From NCBI GenBank assembly GCA_031423615.1, contig JANPFV010000110.1, positions 1 to 27,073 on the forward strand: a DNA stretch of 27,073 bases, in the 5' to 3' direction. Of this stretch, positions 24,631-27,073 are shown one piece after another (position 1 is the stretch's first letter; each line of letters begins with the position of its first letter). The DNA is from JADLGJ01 sp031423615 (GTDB taxonomy: Bacteria > Omnitrophota > Gorgyraeia > Zapsychrales > JANLHA01). Under the pieces are notes generated by a model that saw only the letters and a program-made list of their open reading frames with translations, was not told the origin of the DNA and did not search any database. The translations under genes and the position numbers were made by a program.

Positions 24631-24690
24631 TTGCGGGGACAGGATTTGAATACCCTACGGGCACTTCGCCTGTGACCTTCAGGTTATGAG
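24631..24690 (-). pseudogene. tRNA-Met 3' half with an 18-nt insert in the T-arm
   Basis: On the minus strand CTCATAACCTGAAGGTC is followed by ACAGG, then an 18-nt insert (24651-24668), then TTCAAAT-CCTGT and CCCCGCAA. Removing the insert restores a perfect 5-bp T-stem and consensus loop. The T-stem and acceptor differ from the copy at 22628, so the two fragments came from different tRNA-Met genes or were replaced by the element. Confidence 0.65.
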
Positions 24691-24768
24691 AGGTCTGGGC
24701 TGATGCCTAAGCTGTTTAATAACAATATGTTGCGTGATTATTAAAAATAATGTGCCAGATTTGTGCCA
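24671..24768. repeat. att-like scar, copy C
   Basis: On the minus strand: TGGCACAAATCTGGCACA (24751-24768), the arm with CGCAACATATTGTTATTAAA, then CAGCCCAGACCTCTCATAAC and CTGAAGGTC. It matches copy A almost base for base over about 90 nt. The AbiEii pair-2 stop is 2 nt away, the same spacing as in copy A. Confidence 0.65.
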
Positions 24769-24770
24769 TG

Positions 24771-25718
24771 TTATAATCGATCTAAATATTGTGAAATGGT
24801 ACTTAAAATCTCATCAAATGATATTTGCCCCTGATAATACAATGTTGCCGTTTTTGAGTATTCCTTTTTAAATTGATCTCTTGTCTTCATGTCTTTCAGC
24901 AAGAACGCTTCCTGTTGGGCAATAGGAAATTTTTGATCGGCGGCGGGGAATCTTTTTTTCTTATGCTCTTTGTATTCTGAAGTCCCGATAAATTCCACAA
25001 CAGTATCATTTTTTAAAAGGAAAGCAACATCATAATAATGCCTAATGAAATTAGCCGGCATTTTTCCTGTTTCTTGTTGCTGACGGAATTTGGTTGCAAT
25101 AGTTTGTAGTTTCTCCACGAATGTATATCCCGGATGGTAGCATTTCACCCGATAGGCTTTATTGTCTTTGATTTTCATACCCCGCTCTTGCGCAAACTCA
25201 AGCGCCCAAGAACCGATATCTACAAAAGTATTAGGTGTCACATCATCAAAGCCAACTTCTAATAAAACGCCCTCCTTGATCCCCTCGACAACGGGGAAAG
25301 TCGGCTTGTAATGAAGCCGAATACCACCGCTAAAATACTTATCATTATCAAATTCATTATCGCGGACAACTCTATGTATCCCATCAATCCTGATATTTTC
25401 TGCCAACCAATCATAGTATTGCTTACGGCTTTCACACTGAGCAGGTTTTATATGATTCTTTCCTGCCTTTACATTCATTTTAGCAGGGGGTTGGATGCGA
25501 ATATCAATATCCTCTGAAAAGCGATGAATAATATTATATCCTTTGGAGAGCGATGTCCCTCCCTTCAATTCAAATTCAAACCCACCGAGATGCAAACCGT
25601 ATAAAACATGCATGATCCAATAATCTTTCTCCACCAAACTGCTATCAATATTTTTCTGGCGTTCTACGGCTCGCAACAATTCTTTAAACTCAGAATGATT
25701 GTGTAAATAATCAGGCAT
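24771..25718 (-). CDS. AbiEii-type nucleotidyltransferase toxin, pair 2
   Basis: This 315-aa protein has the AbiEii core FELKGGTSLSKGYNIIHRFS (residues 48-67) directly followed by EDIDI, with acidic metal residues at 70 and 72. A later 'TFVEKLQTIATKFRQQ' and 'FIRHYYDVAFLL' match the conserved helical part. It is only distantly similar to pair 1, so the two came in separately. It overlaps its antitoxin gene by 8 nt, and an att-like element follows 2 nt after its stop. Confidence 0.9.
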   Translation of the reverse strand: MPDYLHNHSEFKELLRAVERQKNIDSSLVEKDYWIMHVLYGLHLGGFEFELKGGTSLSKGYNIIHRFSEDIDIRIQPPAKMNVKAGKNHIKPAQCESRKQYYDWLAENIRIDGIHRVVRDNEFDNDKYFSGGIRLHYKPTFPVVEGIKEGVLLEVGFDDVTPNTFVDIGSWALEFAQERGMKIKDNKAYRVKCYHPGYTFVEKLQTIATKFRQQQETGKMPANFIRHYYDVAFLLKNDTVVEFIGTSEYKEHKKKRFPAADQKFPIAQQEAFLLKDMKTRDQFKKEYSKTATLYYQGQISFDEILSTISQYLDRL

Positions 25719-26304
25719 GTACTAAAACTCCCTCTGTCATCCATTTATTAAATAAACTTTTCGTTCTCTCACCCGCATAAGCATTAACTGTGCGCTTCAT
25801 TTGTGGCTGTGGTTCTCCCAATACTTTTTCTTTAACACTTTTTAAAAGATTGTCCCTATCTTCTGCTAATTCATTTAAATTATTCAACAAATCAACAAAC
25901 AAAAACTCTTTCGAAAGTTCCCGAGGAAATTTATGTTTTAAACGAAACTCAAACATTTTGCCCCCAAGCATAAACTGTCCATGTCGTTTATGATTATAAA
26001 CAACGGTTTTATTGTAAAGCTGTGTTGTCCCGACCTCTAATGAATTATAAAAATTAGGTGACGTTAAAAGGAACTCATCGCTTTTTAAGAAAGCACGCAC
26101 AAGTTTTTCATCTTCTGGGGGAACAACTCCAAAGGATGCTTGTGCAGGGCAATAGTACAATCCTTGTGACATTTTTTGCAAAGTCCCTTCCTCAAGCAGC
26201 TGCTTTAAATGGCGGTCCACCGCTGTTGACCATTGCTCCAGATCAACCCTGCGATAAACCTGTCCCGGTTTTAAGTGCTTTTTAAGTTCGTTAAGTGCAT
26301 CCAT
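25711..26304 (-). CDS. AbiEi/DUF6088-type antitoxin, pair 2
   Basis: This 197-aa protein has a winged-helix start (QVYRRVDLEQWSTAVDRHLK, then 'EGTLQKMSQGLYYCP') and a C-terminal half of the DUF6088/AbiEi type ('FYNSLEVGTTQLYNKTVVYN', 'FEFRLKHKFPRELS'). Such proteins pair with AbiEii toxins. The ATG is preceded by AGGAGG, and a strong promoter lies just upstream. Antitoxin role is inferred from the family and the overlap with the toxin gene. Confidence 0.8.
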   Translation of the reverse strand: MDALNELKKHLKPGQVYRRVDLEQWSTAVDRHLKQLLEEGTLQKMSQGLYYCPAQASFGVVPPEDEKLVRAFLKSDEFLLTSPNFYNSLEVGTTQLYNKTVVYNHKRHGQFMLGGKMFEFRLKHKFPRELSKEFLFVDLLNNLNELAEDRDNLLKSVKEKVLGEPQPQMKRTVNAYAGERTKSLFNKWMTEGVLVHA

Positions 26305-26328
26305 TTCTTCTGCCTCCTGATTACTTCA

Positions 26329-26357
26329 AGTATAGAAGATTTTCTCTGAGAATGCAA
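26329..26357 (-). promoter_or_regulatory. Promoter of AbiE pair 2
   Basis: On the minus strand TTGCAT (26352-26357) and TATACT (26329-26334) are exactly 17 nt apart, 25 nt before the antitoxin ATG. This is a good sigma-70-type match. Confidence 0.65.
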
Positions 26358-26374
26358 TGATTTTGATTTAAAAT

Positions 26375-26668
26375 TCATGCAAATAACGTAGAACTCACTT
26401 CCGTTGGATTCTTTTCCTCGAATAGAGCAGGCTGCATATTCCTATCTAAGCCATCTTGCTCTTTAACTGGATCTTCTGGAATTTCCCAAAAATCAAAACG
26501 CTTCTCATTCAGTAGATCATTATAAAAAGGTTGAATGCCTGTGGGCTTAACGACCAAAGAAGAAGTTTTACGTTTTCTATAAAAAAGGAGATTATTCTGA
26601 CGGGTAAGGTTGACGAGCTTTTCTTTACAACTCACCAATTTTAAATCTAAGGGAGAACGGGGTGGCAT
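26375..26668 (-). pseudogene. N-terminal fragment of a DUF4011-type protein
   Basis: These 97 codons resemble the start of DUF4011 domains found at the front of large helicase/nuclease proteins: LVSCKEKLVNLTRQNNLLFY, then KRKTSSLVVKP and 'KRFDFWEIPED'. Such proteins are usually over 1000 aa, so the bulk is missing and the end (SSTLFA) is probably random. Large DUF4011 helicases occur in defence islands. No good RBS is seen. A genuine small protein is the alternative. Confidence 0.55.
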
Positions 26669-26687
26669 GAATTAATCCGGTGAAATG

Positions 26688-26867
26688 TTATTCGGAGAAC
26701 TTCTTCAATAGCTTCTTTAGGCCGCTTTTTTTATAAAGCCGATAACGATTTATGGGATGCCTCTGGGCTTTAAACTTTCCTTTAGCATCCCATCTGTGCA
26801 GGGTCATCACTGTAACCCCTAGAAATTCGGCTGCTTGCTTTACTGTTAAATACTCTTTAAAATTCAT
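26688..26867 (-). CDS. Small excisionase/MerR-like HTH protein
   Basis: The ATG at 26867 with an AGAGGG-like RBS gives 59 aa: YLTVKQAAEFLGVTVMTLHR, then WDAKGKFKAQRHPINRYRLY. This is a typical HTH_17/MerR-type winged helix, as in excisionases and IS607-type resolvase N-termini. It may control excision or transcription of the neighbouring module. A longer upstream start (26930) lacks an RBS and would run through the promoter. Confidence 0.8.
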   Translation of the reverse strand: MNFKEYLTVKQAAEFLGVTVMTLHRWDAKGKFKAQRHPINRYRLYKKSGLKKLLKKFSE

Positions 26868-26893
26868 CACAAACCCTCTACAAGTATCTACAT

Positions 26894-26921
26894 ATTTTAT
26901 TCTTCCAAATAACAAAGTCAA
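26894..26921 (-). promoter_or_regulatory. Promoter of the HTH gene
   Basis: On the minus strand TTGACT (26916-26921) and TAAAAT (26894-26899) are 16 nt apart. A short repeat GTAGATACTTGTAGA follows, perhaps an operator for the HTH protein. The remaining sequence to 27073 shows no gene. Confidence 0.6.
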
Positions 26922-27073
26922 CAAAAACAACCTATCCCAAATTCCTACTTAGGATTTTATGCGCACGGATTGACATGAAAACGCTGACAAATTTTCTTAG
27001 CCTGAACCGCTAAAGCCTAAAGAAAGAACTTTTTAACAGCTGAAGAATCCCTCTCGCAACCCCGATTTGACCC

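Noticed and set aside
24253..24689. Plus- and minus-strand frames across the tRNA scar C region
   Set aside because: They translate the terminator, arm and tRNA fragment sequences, and similar nonsense reading arises from the copy at 22560-22670.
22628..24690. Complete tRNA-Met genes
   Set aside because: Only the 3' halves from the anticodon loop onward are present; no 5' acceptor, D-arm or paired anticodon stem was found next to either fragment.

Overview
The window looks like an accessory stretch of a mid-GC bacterial chromosome or contig. The best guess at the host is Candidatus Omnitrophota or a related uncultured lineage. That guess rests on gene style and on one broken secreted protein with an 'LPxPGTM..LSP'-like start, so it is an inference. 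Almost everything is on the minus strand; the exceptions are rtcR and two transposase remnants. Several genes are broken by nonsense codons, homopolymer frameshifts or truncation.

Region 1 (1-9745) is a copper/metal-stress island read right to left. It holds a His-rich exported protein, a YHS protein, a 53-aa DUF2231 stub, a TolC-like outer-membrane protein, a multicopper oxidase, a Met-rich exported protein, a CopA-type P1B ATPase with YHS and HMBD domains, a NicO/RcnA-type transporter and a Cys-containing conserved hypothetical. A DUF6438 gene (frameshifted) and a K+ channel gene (nonsense codon, then cut by an IS630 element) end the run. A MerR-like dyad promoter lies in front of the Met-rich gene and copA.

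Region 2 (9867-12680) holds a broken DUF4143 ATPase abutting an IS3-type transposase fragment, then a class II Fic protein with a 10-bp-period array of TTGGATATA operators upstream.

Region 3 (12683-18763) is an RNA-repair locus. RtcR (CARF plus sigma-54 activator) is divergent from rtcB - tRNA-like intergenic RNA - slipin - rtcA - rlaP. rtcB is split by a one-base slip in an A8 run. The tRNA-like RNA candidate inside the operon is the most interesting single element.

Region 4 (18764-27073) is a series of toxin-antitoxin/defence-type modules: AbiEi/AbiEii plus a broken metallophosphoesterase plus a DUF6933-pRiA4b protein; a DUF4143 ATPase; and a second AbiEi/AbiEii pair next to a DUF4011 remnant and an excisionase-like HTH protein. 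Modules are bounded by recurring scars: a 17-18 bp element (TGTGCCAGATTTGTGCCA) that lies within 2-18 nt of a stop codon in four places, an AT-rich arm, and the anticodon-loop/3' half of a tRNA-Met, in two cases followed by its own terminator. The pattern suggests repeated site-specific integration at a tRNA-Met gene, building a tandem array of small cargo modules. No integrase gene is in the window.
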